NCBI GenBank assembly: GCA_963780345.1
Contig: CAWABU010000004.1
Span: 690,628-754,627, forward strand
Length of the DNA stretch: 64,000 nucleotides
Direction: 5' to 3'
DNA from: PALSA-693 sp963780345
GTDB taxonomy: Bacteria > Actinomycetota > Acidimicrobiia > Acidimicrobiales > Palsa-688
Of this stretch, positions 10,411 to 19,241 are shown piece by piece. The notes under the pieces are model-generated. The model saw only the letters and a program-made list of their open reading frames with translations. It was not told the origin of the DNA and did not search any database. The position numbers and the translations under genes were made by a program. The number at the start of each line of letters is the position of its first letter. Positions within the stretch are counted from its first letter, which is position 1.

Positions 10411-11583
10411 TCAGCTGACGGCTATGCCGGCGGCGGCGGCGCCCGCCGGAAGCGCGGTCGAGGGCAGCTGGGTCAGGTTGGTGCCGTTGACGGCGAAGAC
10501 GCCGATCTCATTGGCCTGGCTCTCGTCCACCCACAGCGTCTTGTCGGCGGGCCCCAGCCGGGCGTCGACTGCGCCTACGCCGGCCTGGTTGGAGACAGGG
10601 GTGCTTCCCGCCAGAGTCAGGGTCCCGTCGGCGTTGACCGAGTAACGCGAGATGGTTCCCGATCCGGTGTTGACCGCGAAGAGAGCCGTCCCGTCGTGGG
10701 TCACCTCGACCCAGCAGGTTCCGGTCTGGTCGTTCATGAACGCTGGCGCGATCGCTGACAGCGTCCCGTCGGCCGCGGCGCTGAATGACGATACAGAGCC
10801 CTGGCCGGCTCCTTGGTGGGCGTTCGACACGAACAGCTGGCTGGCATCGGCGGGATTGAACTCGCTCCCGAACGGTCCCGTGGCCTGGGCGTTGATCGGG
10901 GAGCTGGGCGCCGGTGTGAGGCGCCCGTCGGCGCCGACGCGGAAACTGTCGATCTGTGACGTTCCCACCCGGGTGCCGATCAGGTTGGTGCCGGTGGTGT
11001 TGAACGTCACATCACCCGGCTGGGCTGGGTTCGGCAGCGGAATGCTGGAGCCGGCAAGGGGCTGCAGGCGGCCGCTCGGGCTCAGGGTGAACCCCGTGTA
11101 GTTGGAATAGGTGGGGCCGGCGTTGGCCACGTAGACCAGATGGTCGTGGATGGTCACGCTGACGGGCAGGGTGCCGTCAGACGAGACGACCTCGTGGTGA
11201 ACCAGCTTGAGGCTTCCGTCGTGCTCCACTCGCAGTACGGACAACTGGTTGCTGCCGGCGTCCACCGCAACGACGAACTTGCCGTCCGGGGTGAGCTGGA
11301 TTGCTCCCTGCGACGCCAGGCTGGATCCGGTTCCGGCCCCTCCGGCTACAAATGGCGAACCCGGCAGCGGAGTGAGGCGGGCATCGGCGTGGCGGGCGAA
11401 GGCTGCAATGGTGTTGGTTCCGGTGGTGTTGTCGTTCACGTAGACGTAACCGGCTACCGGTGATGCCGTTGTTGGTGCCGCGTTGGCGGTGCCGGCGGCG
11501 ATGGTCGAGGCGGAGCCGATACCGGCGAGTAACGCCGCGCTCAAGGCGAGGCGCCTGGCGCGACGAGATGATTTGTGGCGCAT
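10411..11583 (-). CDS. Secreted seven-bladed beta-propeller (lactonase/YVTN-like)
   Basis: 390 residues with a Sec signal (RRARRLALSAALLAGIGSASTIAAGTANA, cleavage near residue 36) followed by repeated blades, each with a strand pattern such as YVYVNDNTTGTNTIAAFARHADARLTP, FVVAVDAGSNQLSVLRVE and LFAVNTGSGTISRYSVNADGTL. This fits the lactonase-family (PF10282) propeller fold. An enzymatic role is not proven; related secreted propellers act as surface or scavenging proteins. GGAGG lies ahead of the ATG, and a weaker version of the shared promoter element is at 11637-11656. A hairpin follows the stop. Confidence 0.85.
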   Translation of the reverse strand: MRHKSSRRARRLALSAALLAGIGSASTIAAGTANAAPTTASPVAGYVYVNDNTTGTNTIAAFARHADARLTPLPGSPFVAGGAGTGSSLASQGAIQLTPDGKFVVAVDAGSNQLSVLRVEHDGSLKLVHHEVVSSDGTLPVSVTIHDHLVYVANAGPTYSNYTGFTLSPSGRLQPLAGSSIPLPNPAQPGDVTFNTTGTNLIGTRVGTSQIDSFRVGADGRLTPAPSSPINAQATGPFGSEFNPADASQLFVSNAHQGAGQGSVSSFSAAADGTLSAIAPAFMNDQTGTCWVEVTHDGTALFAVNTGSGTISRYSVNADGTLTLAGSTPVSNQAGVGAVDARLGPADKTLWVDESQANEIGVFAVNGTNLTQLPSTALPAGAAAAGIAVS

Positions 11584-11636
11584 GGTGGTGATGACCTCCG
11601 TGGTGTTGGGCTGAGTGCCTGGCCTTTTGCAGTCCG

Positions 11637-11656
11637 CTGACAGGCTGACCCGTTAC
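11637..11656 (-). promoter_or_regulatory. GTAACGG-N6-CTGTCAG element (site 6, weaker match)
   Basis: Keeps GTAAC, the six-base gap and the TCAG tail but departs at three positions from the strict consensus. It lies 54 bases ahead of the propeller gene. Confidence 0.5.
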
Positions 11657-11807
11657 AGCCCGGAAACTTCGAAATTTTCGGTCGGTCGGTGTCACCAACA
11701 ATGGCGTGGACGAGAAGACAGGGCCGGAATCTGTGAGGGAAAAGACGAGAGCGGGTGTGGGTCGACGGTCGGCGCCCCCTACGCCCGCTCGTTGATCGGT
11801 AGGGTTC

Positions 11808-12446
11808 ATGGGCCGTGACCGCGAACGAGCGGCGGTGGGCTCAGACGGCCCGCCCGTCGAGGAGGCGGACCTGGCGGGGCGCCTTCGGCGCGACGACGAA
11901 GCCTTCGTCGAGTTGGTGGGCCGCCATCACAACGCCATGGTGCGATTGGCCCTGTCGTACGTTCGAAGCAGGGCGGTAGCCGAGGAAGTGGTGCAGGAAA
12001 CCTGGTTGGCGGCGCTGGCCGGGCTGGTTAAGTTTGAGGGCCGCTCATCGATGAAGACCTGGCTCTACCGGATCCTCATAAATCGAGCCCGCTCCGCCGG
12101 AACCAGAGAGCAAAGGCAAGTACCGATCGGTGTCCCTGATCGGGCGGTCGATCCGGGTCGATTCGATCGCCACCGATGCTGGTCGTCTCCACCGCTTCAC
12201 TGGGTGGACGAAGTCGAAGACCGGCTGTGCGCAGAGAAGCTGGCCAAGTCGATACGGTTTGCGATTGATGACCTCCCGGCCGCTCAGAGGGATGTGGTCA
12301 CCCTGCGCGACGTGGACGGCATGACCGCGCCAGAAGCGTGCGAGATTCTGAGTATCAGTGACAGCCATCAACGAGTGTTGCTTCACCGGGCCCGGAGCCG
12401 GGTCCGTAACGCGCTCGAGGCCGAATTCGGCGAGGTCCCAGCATGA
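11808..12446 (+). CDS. ECF-type RNA polymerase sigma factor
   Basis: 212 residues. Region 2 includes LVGRHHNAMVRLALSYVRSRAVAEEVVQETWLAAL and the -10 recognition stretch KFEGRSSMKTWLYRILINRAR. Region 4 runs from DDLPAAQRDVVTLRDVDG through the helix-turn-helix MTAPEACEILSISDSHQRVLLHRARSRVR. The normal SxxNxR pattern at the start of the recognition helix reads SDSHQR. Its TGA overlaps the ATG of a zinc-finger anti-sigma gene (ATGA), which is frameshifted, so this sigma factor may be unrestrained if the lesion is real. It diverges from the propeller gene. Confidence 0.92.
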   Translation: MGRDRERAAVGSDGPPVEEADLAGRLRRDDEAFVELVGRHHNAMVRLALSYVRSRAVAEEVVQETWLAALAGLVKFEGRSSMKTWLYRILINRARSAGTREQRQVPIGVPDRAVDPGRFDRHRCWSSPPLHWVDEVEDRLCAEKLAKSIRFAIDDLPAAQRDVVTLRDVDGMTAPEACEILSISDSHQRVLLHRARSRVRNALEAEFGEVPA

Positions 12447-12738
12447 CCTTCCTCCGCGGCCGCCGGCTCGCCTGCGTAGATGTCGTCGAACTTGCGACCG
12501 ACTACCTGGAAGGCGCCTCATCTCAAGCCAATCGTCGCCCCTTCGAGGCCCACTTGTCTGGGGGCCTCACTGCACCGAGTACCTCCGGCAGATGCAGACA
12601 GCCATCTCCCGGACGGGCCAGCTGGGGATGGTGGAGCTCAGCCCGCAGCTGCGCCAGGAGTTCGCCGCATTGTTCCAGAAGTGGAAGGTCGAATCAGGTC
12701 GATCGGTAGGAGGGGGACTGCCGCCGATGCGAAGTAGG
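12443..12738 (+). pseudogene. Zinc-finger (ZAS) anti-sigma factor, frameshifted
   Basis: Begins as a typical small anti-sigma factor (CVDVVELATDYLEGASS, then FEAHLSG) and should continue with Cys-Pro-His-Cys. After the G-run near 12560 that continuation is found in another frame: PHCTEYLRQMQTAI, then LSPQLRQEFAALFQKWK. One base appears to be missing, which also destroys the first Cys of HxxxCxxC. In the literal reading the product becomes an 88-residue chimera without a zinc site. A sequencing error in the G-run is an alternative. Confidence 0.7.
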
Positions 12739-12806
12739 GCGACCAGGGGCTCTTTCACCGCTGCCCGAGATCACCGCCGCGTAGTTGGCCTGGGTTCACT
12801 ACGATT

Positions 12807-13481
12807 GTGACCGTGACTGGCGCTGACCCGGCCACTTCGATCGCACCGGGTGCGCGGGATGGTCCGCCGTCGCTCGATCCGGCCTCGGCCGAGTGGCTCG
12901 AGTCCCTCCGCGGGCCAAATAGCGAAGCTGCGGCGGCGCGGCTGCACTCACTGCTGCTGCGTGCCGCTCGCGGCGAGATCCGGCGCCGTAACTCCGGGTC
13001 GCAGCTCAACGGGCCGGAGCTCGACGACCTGGCGCATCAGGCCGCTGCTGATGCCGCGGTGCTGATCACGAGACGGGTCGATGAGTTCCGGGGTGAGAGC
13101 CGCTTTACCACCTGGGCGTACAAGTTCGTCATCTTCGAGGTATCCAACAAGCTTGGTCGCCATTTCTGGAAGCATCCCCGCACGAGTGCCGAGATTCCGG
13201 ACTGGGAGCAGCTTCCGGATCGCTTCGGGTGGTCGCCGCCGGAGGCAGCCGAGTCGAGGGCGTTGGTCGAAGCGTTGCGGGCCGCGGTGGAGACCTGCCT
13301 GACCGCCAAGCAGCGTGACATCTTTCTGGCGATTGTGGTTGAGGGTATTCCCCTGGACGCGCTGGTCGACCAGCTGAGCACCAACCGTAACGCCGTCTAC
13401 AAGGTGATGTTCGACGCCCGCCGCAAGTTGCGCCGGGAATTGGTCGCCCGCGGCTATATCGACGTGGAGGAGGCCCCATGA
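12807..13481 (+). CDS. ECF-type RNA polymerase sigma factor
   Basis: 224 residues from a GTG. Region 2 is recognisable in LDDLAHQAAADAAVLITRRVDEFRGESRFTTWAYKFVIFEVSNKLGR; region 4 runs from ETCLTAKQRDIFLAIVVEGIPLDALVDQLSTNRNAVYKVMFDARRKLRREL, with the helix-turn-helix. The N-terminal 40 residues are linker-like. Its TGA overlaps the ATG of a small zinc-binding anti-sigma gene, so the two are co-expressed. The target promoters are unknown; no GTAACCC element precedes it. Confidence 0.9.
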   Translation: MTVTGADPATSIAPGARDGPPSLDPASAEWLESLRGPNSEAAAARLHSLLLRAARGEIRRRNSGSQLNGPELDDLAHQAAADAAVLITRRVDEFRGESRFTTWAYKFVIFEVSNKLGRHFWKHPRTSAEIPDWEQLPDRFGWSPPEAAESRALVEALRAAVETCLTAKQRDIFLAIVVEGIPLDALVDQLSTNRNAVYKVMFDARRKLRRELVARGYIDVEEAP

Positions 13482-13696
13482 CCAGGTGGCCGGAGCTCGA
13501 GCGCTTTCTGAGCACGGATCCCCGAGACGTCGGCTGCAGCGAAGCGATGGCCGTGCTGCACGTGTACGCGGAAATCGTCGCCGCTGGCAAGGATCCCGAC
13601 GTCCTGTATCCGGGGGTCAGGGCCCACCTCCGTGCCTGCGGGCCCTGCGCCGAGGATTTGCACGGCTTGCTGGAAGCCATCAGGGCTTCCTCCTGA
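13478..13696 (+). CDS. Short zinc-binding anti-sigma factor (ZAS type)
   Basis: 72 residues overlapping the preceding sigma gene by four bases. The ZAS pattern is visible: Cys20, then His50-x3-Cys54-x2-Cys57 (HLRACGPC). Such proteins bind a zinc ion and their sigma factor, and often release it on thiol oxidation. No membrane helix follows, so this is a soluble inhibitor, shorter than usual. A strong hairpin at 13801 closes the transcript. Confidence 0.8.
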   Translation: MTRWPELERFLSTDPRDVGCSEAMAVLHVYAEIVAAGKDPDVLYPGVRAHLRACGPCAEDLHGLLEAIRASS

Positions 13697-13800
13697 GCGT
13701 CGGTCCACCATCGGTAAGGACAGCCTCATGCGCCGCTATTGACGGCCACAAAACCACCGCTCGTCGTTGCTCCAACTGCGCTCCTGCAAGCGCCGCTCAG

Positions 13801-13831
13801 CCCGCAGCCCGGTTTTCTACCGGGCTGCGGG
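13801..13831. terminator. Bidirectional hairpin terminator
   Basis: Perfect 13-bp inverted repeat (CCCGCAGCCCGGT and its complement) around TTTCT, placed between the ends of the convergent anti-sigma and haloperoxidase genes. Confidence 0.8.
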
Positions 13832-13862
13832 TCGGCTTTATCGAGATTGGTAGGCGGTTGGT

Positions 13863-15221
13863 TTAGTCGTCGGCGCCGAAGCGTTGGTCCAGGACGAAGT
13901 GGGCCACTTGGCCACCGAGGCCAAGCCCGGTGTTGACGTCGATGCGGGTGTGCTGACCGGCGAGGATGCGACTGAGGGCGGCCTCGTCGGCGGCGGCCTG
14001 GAAGCTGGGGAAAGTGCGGTTCACGCCGGGTAGAGCGGGGGAGGTGACGCTGAGTTCAGCGTGTGGCCCGTAGAAGGCGGACAGTACGGTGGCGGCCGCT
14101 GCGCTGATGGTGCTGTGGGCGGCGGGATAGGAGGGGTCGGCGGCGGTGTTGACGGCTTGGGGCAGCCAGGTGGGGTTGGCCGGATCGACGGCCGGGTTGG
14201 TGGCGGTGCCGGCCCGGATGGCGGTCACTGGCCGCCACAGCTGGTAGTGGTATTTGGCGTCGTAGAGGGCGATGGTGCTGTCGGCCAGGCTGAGGTTGAG
14301 ATCGGCGAACAGGTGCGAGGCCTCTTCCAGGCTGGTGTCGTGGGCGATGACCTGGCTGTCGGCGATGGCATTCCAGGTGTTCCAGATGGGCGGCGCCCAG
14401 AACTTGGCGATGGTGGTCTGGTTGGCCGTGCGGGTGGTGCTGGTGTCCTGGCCGAGGCTTTGCACCTCGTTGATGGCAGCCGCCCATTGCCGGCTAGATA
14501 GAGGCGGCGGGGGCGGGGGCCGGAACTGGCTGCCAGCATCGAGCACCCAGGGGGCCACGTTGCCCCAGTTGGTGAAGACCGGCTGGGCGAAGTTGGGCGG
14601 CGTGACCTGGTAGTCGCCGGGCTGGTTGCCGGGCACAAACGACGGTGGGGTGGCCGCCGATCCGTCGTTGGCGCGCAGGGCGAGGATGATGGTGGCCGCC
14701 CGGCTGCCGACCAGAAGACCGGCCTGGGTGCCAGCAGTGTGAGCCAGGTTCGTCAATTCGGTGGCGAGCATCTGGTTCAGCTCTGGGGCGAACGAGGGGA
14801 AGAGGGCGACCAGGGTGTCATGGGCGGCCTGGTCCGCGGCGGCGGCCGGCCGGGCCGAGCGCGGTGCCACCACCGAGAAGGCGTAGGGGGCGTCGGCGTG
14901 GGTGATGGAGACCACGGCGTCGTAGATGGCGGTGTGCAAGAGGGCGAAGCTGCGGGTGGGGTGGATGGTGGCGGGCTGGGCTCCGGGCGTTTGCTCGATC
15001 TTGAGCAGTTCGTTGTTCCAGTCCACCACGATCTGGCCGGTCCCCGGTTGGAAGGCCGATCGGTTGTCGAAGTTGCCGGGACGACTGTCGAAAGCACCGG
15101 CGACGTGGTTGCTCGCGGCCTGGGTGCTGGCATGTTGGTCTGGCCAGCCGGCGGCTGATAGGGCACCTGCGACGATTGCTGCGCCGCCTAGGGTGGCGAG
15201 CATCCTCTTGAGACGTGACAT
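13863..15221 (-). CDS. Secreted vanadium-dependent haloperoxidase / PAP2-like protein
   Basis: 452 residues with an N-terminal signal (basic start, hydrophobic 9-25). The vanadate/phosphate pocket of the haloperoxidase-acid phosphatase superfamily is complete: Lys323-x6-Arg330-Pro331 (KYHYQLWRP), the SYPAAHST loop with His369, and Arg418-x5-His424-x-Arg426 (RILAGQHTR). Family enzymes oxidise halides with hydrogen peroxide; bacterial secreted members of this sub-branch are mostly uncharacterised, so halide specificity cannot be claimed. The ribosome site is AGGAGG, 12 bases from the ATG. The leader carries GTAACCC-N6-CTATCCA. It lies next to the TIGR03118 gene with the same type of leader. Confidence 0.88.
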   Translation of the reverse strand: MSRLKRMLATLGGAAIVAGALSAAGWPDQHASTQAASNHVAGAFDSRPGNFDNRSAFQPGTGQIVVDWNNELLKIEQTPGAQPATIHPTRSFALLHTAIYDAVVSITHADAPYAFSVVAPRSARPAAAADQAAHDTLVALFPSFAPELNQMLATELTNLAHTAGTQAGLLVGSRAATIILALRANDGSAATPPSFVPGNQPGDYQVTPPNFAQPVFTNWGNVAPWVLDAGSQFRPPPPPPLSSRQWAAAINEVQSLGQDTSTTRTANQTTIAKFWAPPIWNTWNAIADSQVIAHDTSLEEASHLFADLNLSLADSTIALYDAKYHYQLWRPVTAIRAGTATNPAVDPANPTWLPQAVNTAADPSYPAAHSTISAAAATVLSAFYGPHAELSVTSPALPGVNRTFPSFQAAADEAALSRILAGQHTRIDVNTGLGLGGQVAHFVLDQRFGADD

Positions 15222-15329
15222 GTTCTGGGGTTTCCTCCTGTTATGGGTGATGGTTGGATGGGCCGCGGGATCCTTTGTTGACTGGCGGCTGGCCCGACTT
15301 CGGGCCGTGAGAGCTTGCCGCCCCCGCTT

Positions 15330-15349
15330 TGGATAGCGACTCGGGTTAC
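15330..15349 (-). promoter_or_regulatory. GTAACCC-N6-CTATCCA element (site 7)
   Basis: Minus-strand element 109 bases ahead of the haloperoxidase-like gene; full match in both halves. Confidence 0.7.
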
Positions 15350-15458
15350 AAGCTCTTGGACCTTTTCAACGGGCCGAGTCTGGGCCGTGCACCCGCGGTG
15401 GCCCGCAGTGCACCGGCCCGATGGAGACGGGCCCGGGGGGCGACCGTCTCCCGATCGG

Positions 15459-15486
15459 CAGCTCGGCAGCTCGGCAGCTCGGCAGG
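15459..15486. repeat. Short tandem repeat, 8-bp unit GGCAGCTC
   Basis: About three and a half head-to-tail copies of GGCAGCTC just after the stop of the TIGR03118 gene. Each unit contains the palindrome AGCT. No function seen. Confidence 0.8.
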
Positions 15487-15492
15487 AGTGGC

Positions 15493-16641
15493 TTAGGGTT
15501 TCGGGATGATGTCACCGAAGAGGCCGTCGGCCTCGTGATTGATGCCGGCCGTGAAGTACAGGGCGCCCGGTACCGTGTTTAGTGAACCGGCCGGAAAGCG
15601 CAGCCCCCACAGCCCGGGGACGGAGAGGGGGCCGTGGCTGGTATGCAACTGGCCGAGGAACTCGCCGGTAGTGGGCGCGAAGGCGTTGATGCGTCCGTCC
15701 CCAAAATTGCCGACCAGTATGTCGCCGCCAAAGACCCCGAAGGTGCTGGGCGCCATCGTGACAGCCCACGGCGAGTTCAACCGTCCCTCGCTGGCCAGAC
15801 GCTGGAGCAGGTCCCCGTCGGGGGCGAACACGTCGACGAATCCATGGCCCGGGCCGGCGTTATCGTCGTGTTTGGCGGCGTCCTGCTTGGCGAAGGTGAC
15901 GTAAAGGTTCCCCCCAATGTTGTGGATACCAAACGGGGCGAAACCGGCCGGCACGGTGGGGTCGCTGAAGGTGTTGACGAGATTGAAGTTGCTGTCGAAG
16001 ACCTCGACGGTCCCGAAGCGGAAGTTGGTGGTGTAGAGCAACTTGCCGGCGGGAGTGGACACCAAGGCCAGACCCTTGTAGACCGCACCCGAGTCGCCGG
16101 CTGGGTCGGTGGCGGTGGACCGGTCGACGGCGATGACCGCGTGGGTCCGGTCGACGGCCGGGTTCCAGCCCACGATGGTGCCGTCCTCGGTGGCGAAGAG
16201 GAACCGGCTAGGGGCGGAGACGCCATCTTCGGAGACGACGAATCCGTCTGGCGTCGGATTAAACACGGTCCCGTCGGGTGTGCCAACTGCGCCGGCCCCG
16301 GCTGACGGCGGCGCCGGTATGGACACCACCAGTTGTTGATCACCGGGTCCGGGTTGGGGGTTGCCCTGCCCGTCGTAGAGGGTGGCCTTACCGCTGGCGT
16401 TGTCGGATACCCATATGGGCAGCCCCGGGCCGGTCGAGGTGCCCCACGAGTTACGCAGGTTGGGGTCGGTGTGGGCGGCCAGGCCCGGTATGTCAGAAAC
16501 CAGGTTGGTCTGCTGATAGGACCGAGCGGCGATCCCATTGTCGGCTCCCGCGGACGGGGCCACTGCGAATAGCCCGATCGACGCCGACGTGGCGGCAACC
16601 AGGGCGATAGAAGCGAGACGTCCTCTTGGTGTTTTGATCAA
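15493..16641 (-). CDS. TIGR03118 family secreted protein
   Basis: 382 residues from a TTG start with GGAG six bases upstream. A Sec signal (about 1-33) leads to the family's opening signature NLVSDIPGLAAHTDPNLRNSWG, followed by propeller-like repeats (LPIWVSDNASGKATLYDGQG, SRFLFATEDGTIVGWNPAV, LLYTTNFRFGTVEVFDSNF, GDILVGNFGDGRINAF) and a C-terminal LYFTAGINHEADGLFG. The family is annotated only as conserved and secreted. It shares the GTAACCC-type leader with the haloperoxidase gene next to it, so the two exported proteins are likely made together. Confidence 0.9.
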   Translation of the reverse strand: MIKTPRGRLASIALVAATSASIGLFAVAPSAGADNGIAARSYQQTNLVSDIPGLAAHTDPNLRNSWGTSTGPGLPIWVSDNASGKATLYDGQGNPQPGPGDQQLVVSIPAPPSAGAGAVGTPDGTVFNPTPDGFVVSEDGVSAPSRFLFATEDGTIVGWNPAVDRTHAVIAVDRSTATDPAGDSGAVYKGLALVSTPAGKLLYTTNFRFGTVEVFDSNFNLVNTFSDPTVPAGFAPFGIHNIGGNLYVTFAKQDAAKHDDNAGPGHGFVDVFAPDGDLLQRLASEGRLNSPWAVTMAPSTFGVFGGDILVGNFGDGRINAFAPTTGEFLGQLHTSHGPLSVPGLWGLRFPAGSLNTVPGALYFTAGINHEADGLFGDIIPKP

Positions 16642-17221
16642 TTCCTTCTCCTTGCAGAACTCTCCAGGCGAGGCTGCGCTCGTGCCTACCGGCTCCGACT
16701 GGACCCGTCAGCCACCTCGAACTAATAGGGCTGCGGGTTACGTTCAGGCGGGCGCTACCCGGCAAGCCGGCTCGACCCGCGCCTCGGCGACGATCCTGAG
16801 GTCGCCCCCGTCACGGCCAGGTCAACTCGGCAGGCTGCGGTCGATGGGCTTCTTCTGGCCAGTCCTCGAACCGAGGTCGGGCGGCCGGGGCCGACCTGTG
16901 GGCGGTGGGGCGGACCGACCGCCGGGCGACTTCGAGACTCACCCAACCGGCTCGCGGGTCTGACCCGATAATCGGCCGACACCCCATAACCGGGATTGTC
17001 CAGAGAACGATCCGTCGACCCGCCGCCGTCCCCAGCCCATGATTTTCGTCGATCGGAACCCTTGGGGGCCTACTGAGAGCTTGCCTCCCATGGCCCAGTA
17101 TGTTCACCAACCCGTCCTGGCGACCGAGTAGCACGTCCCGTGACCGTTGTGGGGGTTCGTTCCCCCGATGGCGCCCGCTATTTCGGCACTGGCGGACCTC
17201 GATCTGCGGTTGTGAAAGGAC
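16642..17221. other. Leader region and unassigned intergenic DNA
   Basis: Contains promoter element site 8 near its left end and a GGGGG/CCCCC mini-hairpin near 17151. No credible gene seen. Confidence 0.5.
16722..16741 (-). promoter_or_regulatory. GTAACCC-N6-CTATTAG element (site 8)
   Basis: Minus-strand element 81 bases ahead of the TTG start of the TIGR03118 gene; full match. Confidence 0.7.
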
Positions 17222-17255
17222 GGTGTCCCCGCTCCGGATGTGGAGCGGGGACACC
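17222..17255 (-). terminator. Hairpin terminator after the cell-wall-binding gene
   Basis: Perfect 14-bp inverted repeat (GGTGTCCCCGCTCC and its complement) with a six-base loop, 33 bases after the minus-strand stop at 17288. Confidence 0.8.
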
Positions 17256-17287
17256 GAGAGGAGACCGGTAGTTGCTGATCCGGATCT

Positions 17288-18775
17288 CTAGGCGCCGGGT
17301 TGGCTGTCGGCGTAGGTACTGCCGGTGTCGCTTCCGACCACTCGGCGGTTGTGCATTTCCGAGATGGAGTCGACGTTGACCTGCTGGTCCCAGCTGACTT
17401 GGTCCCAGCTGCCGAGGACGTAGGTCATGTTGTACGGGCCGTCCGCGGGCGTGTTCAGGAACGAGGGGGAGACCATCGTGAAGTAGCTGGCGAGGTCGCT
17501 GGGCAGGGTGGTTGGATTGTCGGTGAGGAGCAGTGGGGCGTGGAAGCCGAGGTGTGAGAGCGGTGCCGAGGCGATCGCGCCCTGCCAGTCGTTGATGTTG
17601 ACGAGCGTGAAGCCGTGGCCGGGCCCGGTGATCTTCCAGCCGAACATCCCGGCCGGGTCGTACATCTTGGCGAACGCCAGGGCGGTGGCCTCGGGCGAAT
17701 CTGTCGCCGGGGCGTTGAAGGCCACGGGGTCGTCGTTGGAGACCCGAATGACCTCGCCGTACTGGTAGAGCTGGCCGGCGACCGAAGCCGAGATCTGGTC
17801 GGGTCCGCCGAAGAGGTAGATGCGGGCTTTGCCGGCGCGCCGCTTGAGGGCGGCTACTGTGGCGGCTGGGATGGAGTTCCGGTGCACCCAGAACAGACCG
17901 GTGGGCATGTGGGCGACCCAGTGCGTGGCGGGCAGGAGGTACTGCCAGTCGTTGCCGTCCATTGAGCCGATGACGACGTCTTCCATGCCGGGCATGGTCG
18001 CGACCCCAAAGTCGGGGTTCTCGATCGAGCCGTACAATTTATCCACGGTATCGGCCAGCTGCGGGACGTTCCCGGCGGTGACCACGTAGTACTTCACGCC
18101 GATCGCCTTCAGCTGGTTTTCGACCCCGGCGTTCGCCGCCGCCGCGACCAGCAGGGCCTCGACGTGGTTGAAGCGGTCGATGCCGACCGGCCCGAGTCGC
18201 TTCAGTTCGTTGAGGGTGATGTCGGGGATTCCGGTGTTCGAGACGTAGAGGATCGGCGCCGCGTCGGGGAAGTGGATCAGCGGCGTGGCCGTGATGTCGG
18301 TGAGCGGATCGTCGGGGGTGACGAGCGTGACCGCCCGGGTGCGGTCCGCGTTGTTGGCCGCGTTGGCCGGCACGTTCTCCGGCAGCGCAGACGTCCAGAT
18401 GTGTTGGGCGACCGAGACGGCCTCCTCGTAGGGGTTTGTACCGTAGAGGCGGGTCGTGGTTTTCGTGGCGTATTCGGGCGAGAGCGTGGGCTCACCGGGC
18501 GGCGGCGGCGTGTTCACGGCGACGCCTCCCTGCGGGTACCCGAAGGGGTACAGGCTCTTGTCGTTGGGGTTTGCGATCCCGCTCGCGGCGGCTGCGGCGG
18601 GCGAAGCAGGGATGGTGGGAGCCGTCGACGGCCGGGCCAGCGCGCCAGCGGTCGGACCGCCGGCGGAGGCGGGAACCGTCAGGGCCAGGGTGAGCCCGGC
18701 CGCGGCCAACGCAGTGGCGCCGGCCGCAAGGGTGACACGCCGGCGGGGGCGACGCGCCACAGATCCAAACAACAT
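17288..18775 (-). CDS. Secreted protein with cell-wall-binding type-2 repeats
   Basis: 495 residues. AAGGAG lies seven bases before the ATG. A Sec signal with an RRPRRR start and a hydrophobic core about 14-38 precedes an Ala/Pro linker. The body shows the Rossmann-like repeats of the CW_binding_2 (PF04122) family: LYGTNPYEEAVSVAQHIW, APILYVSNTGIPDITLNELKRLG, ARIYLFGGPDQISASVAGQLYQYGEVIRVSNDDP and PLLLTDNPTTLPSDLASYF. In clostridia such repeats bind anionic wall polymers; in actinobacteria they appear as free surface proteins. It stands alone, with no GTAACCC element in its leader and a strong hairpin after it. Confidence 0.85.
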   Translation of the reverse strand: MLFGSVARRPRRRVTLAAGATALAAAGLTLALTVPASAGGPTAGALARPSTAPTIPASPAAAAASGIANPNDKSLYPFGYPQGGVAVNTPPPPGEPTLSPEYATKTTTRLYGTNPYEEAVSVAQHIWTSALPENVPANAANNADRTRAVTLVTPDDPLTDITATPLIHFPDAAPILYVSNTGIPDITLNELKRLGPVGIDRFNHVEALLVAAAANAGVENQLKAIGVKYYVVTAGNVPQLADTVDKLYGSIENPDFGVATMPGMEDVVIGSMDGNDWQYLLPATHWVAHMPTGLFWVHRNSIPAATVAALKRRAGKARIYLFGGPDQISASVAGQLYQYGEVIRVSNDDPVAFNAPATDSPEATALAFAKMYDPAGMFGWKITGPGHGFTLVNINDWQGAIASAPLSHLGFHAPLLLTDNPTTLPSDLASYFTMVSPSFLNTPADGPYNMTYVLGSWDQVSWDQQVNVDSISEMHNRRVVGSDTGSTYADSQPGA

Positions 18776-19241
18776 TTGATTTCTCCTTCATTTTGAGGGG
18801 CTTTTTGGCAGACAGAATCAGGTCCGCGGCGCGATGACCCACCGACGCCACGGGGCGCGATTCAGAGAGTCAGACTGGAAGGGCGTCCCACCGGGCACCG
18901 GCGGCGCAGCTCGAGCATGTCGTCCTTGGCCTGCATCGTCTGCTTGGCTATCCGGCTTCACCGGGGGTGTCGGACACGCGCCAGGGTCAGGAAATTCCGC
19001 TGTCGTTCATCTCGCTCCTTTCTCGGTCACTCGTTCCAAGCCACGGCCTGTTGCTTGAGAGGTCCCGTTCGGCATTCACCTGGTTTGGCCGCCCAGCCCT
19101 GAGTGGTGGTGATGGGCAACCTCGGTGAAAATTGCTATGGCACCATCGTCATCGGAACTGGACCCGGCGGAATCTGGAGCCTGGCCAATTCGGTGGCTAG
19201 CGAGATCGGTGACCTGGCTAGCACGGTGGCTAGCCTCCGTC
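18776..19241. other. Intergenic DNA with TGGCTAGC repeats
   Basis: No gene seen. Three copies of GGCTAGC, two of them as TGGCTAGC-type units about 20 bases apart, lie near 19195-19235, just beyond the end of the LAL regulator gene. Confidence 0.5.
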
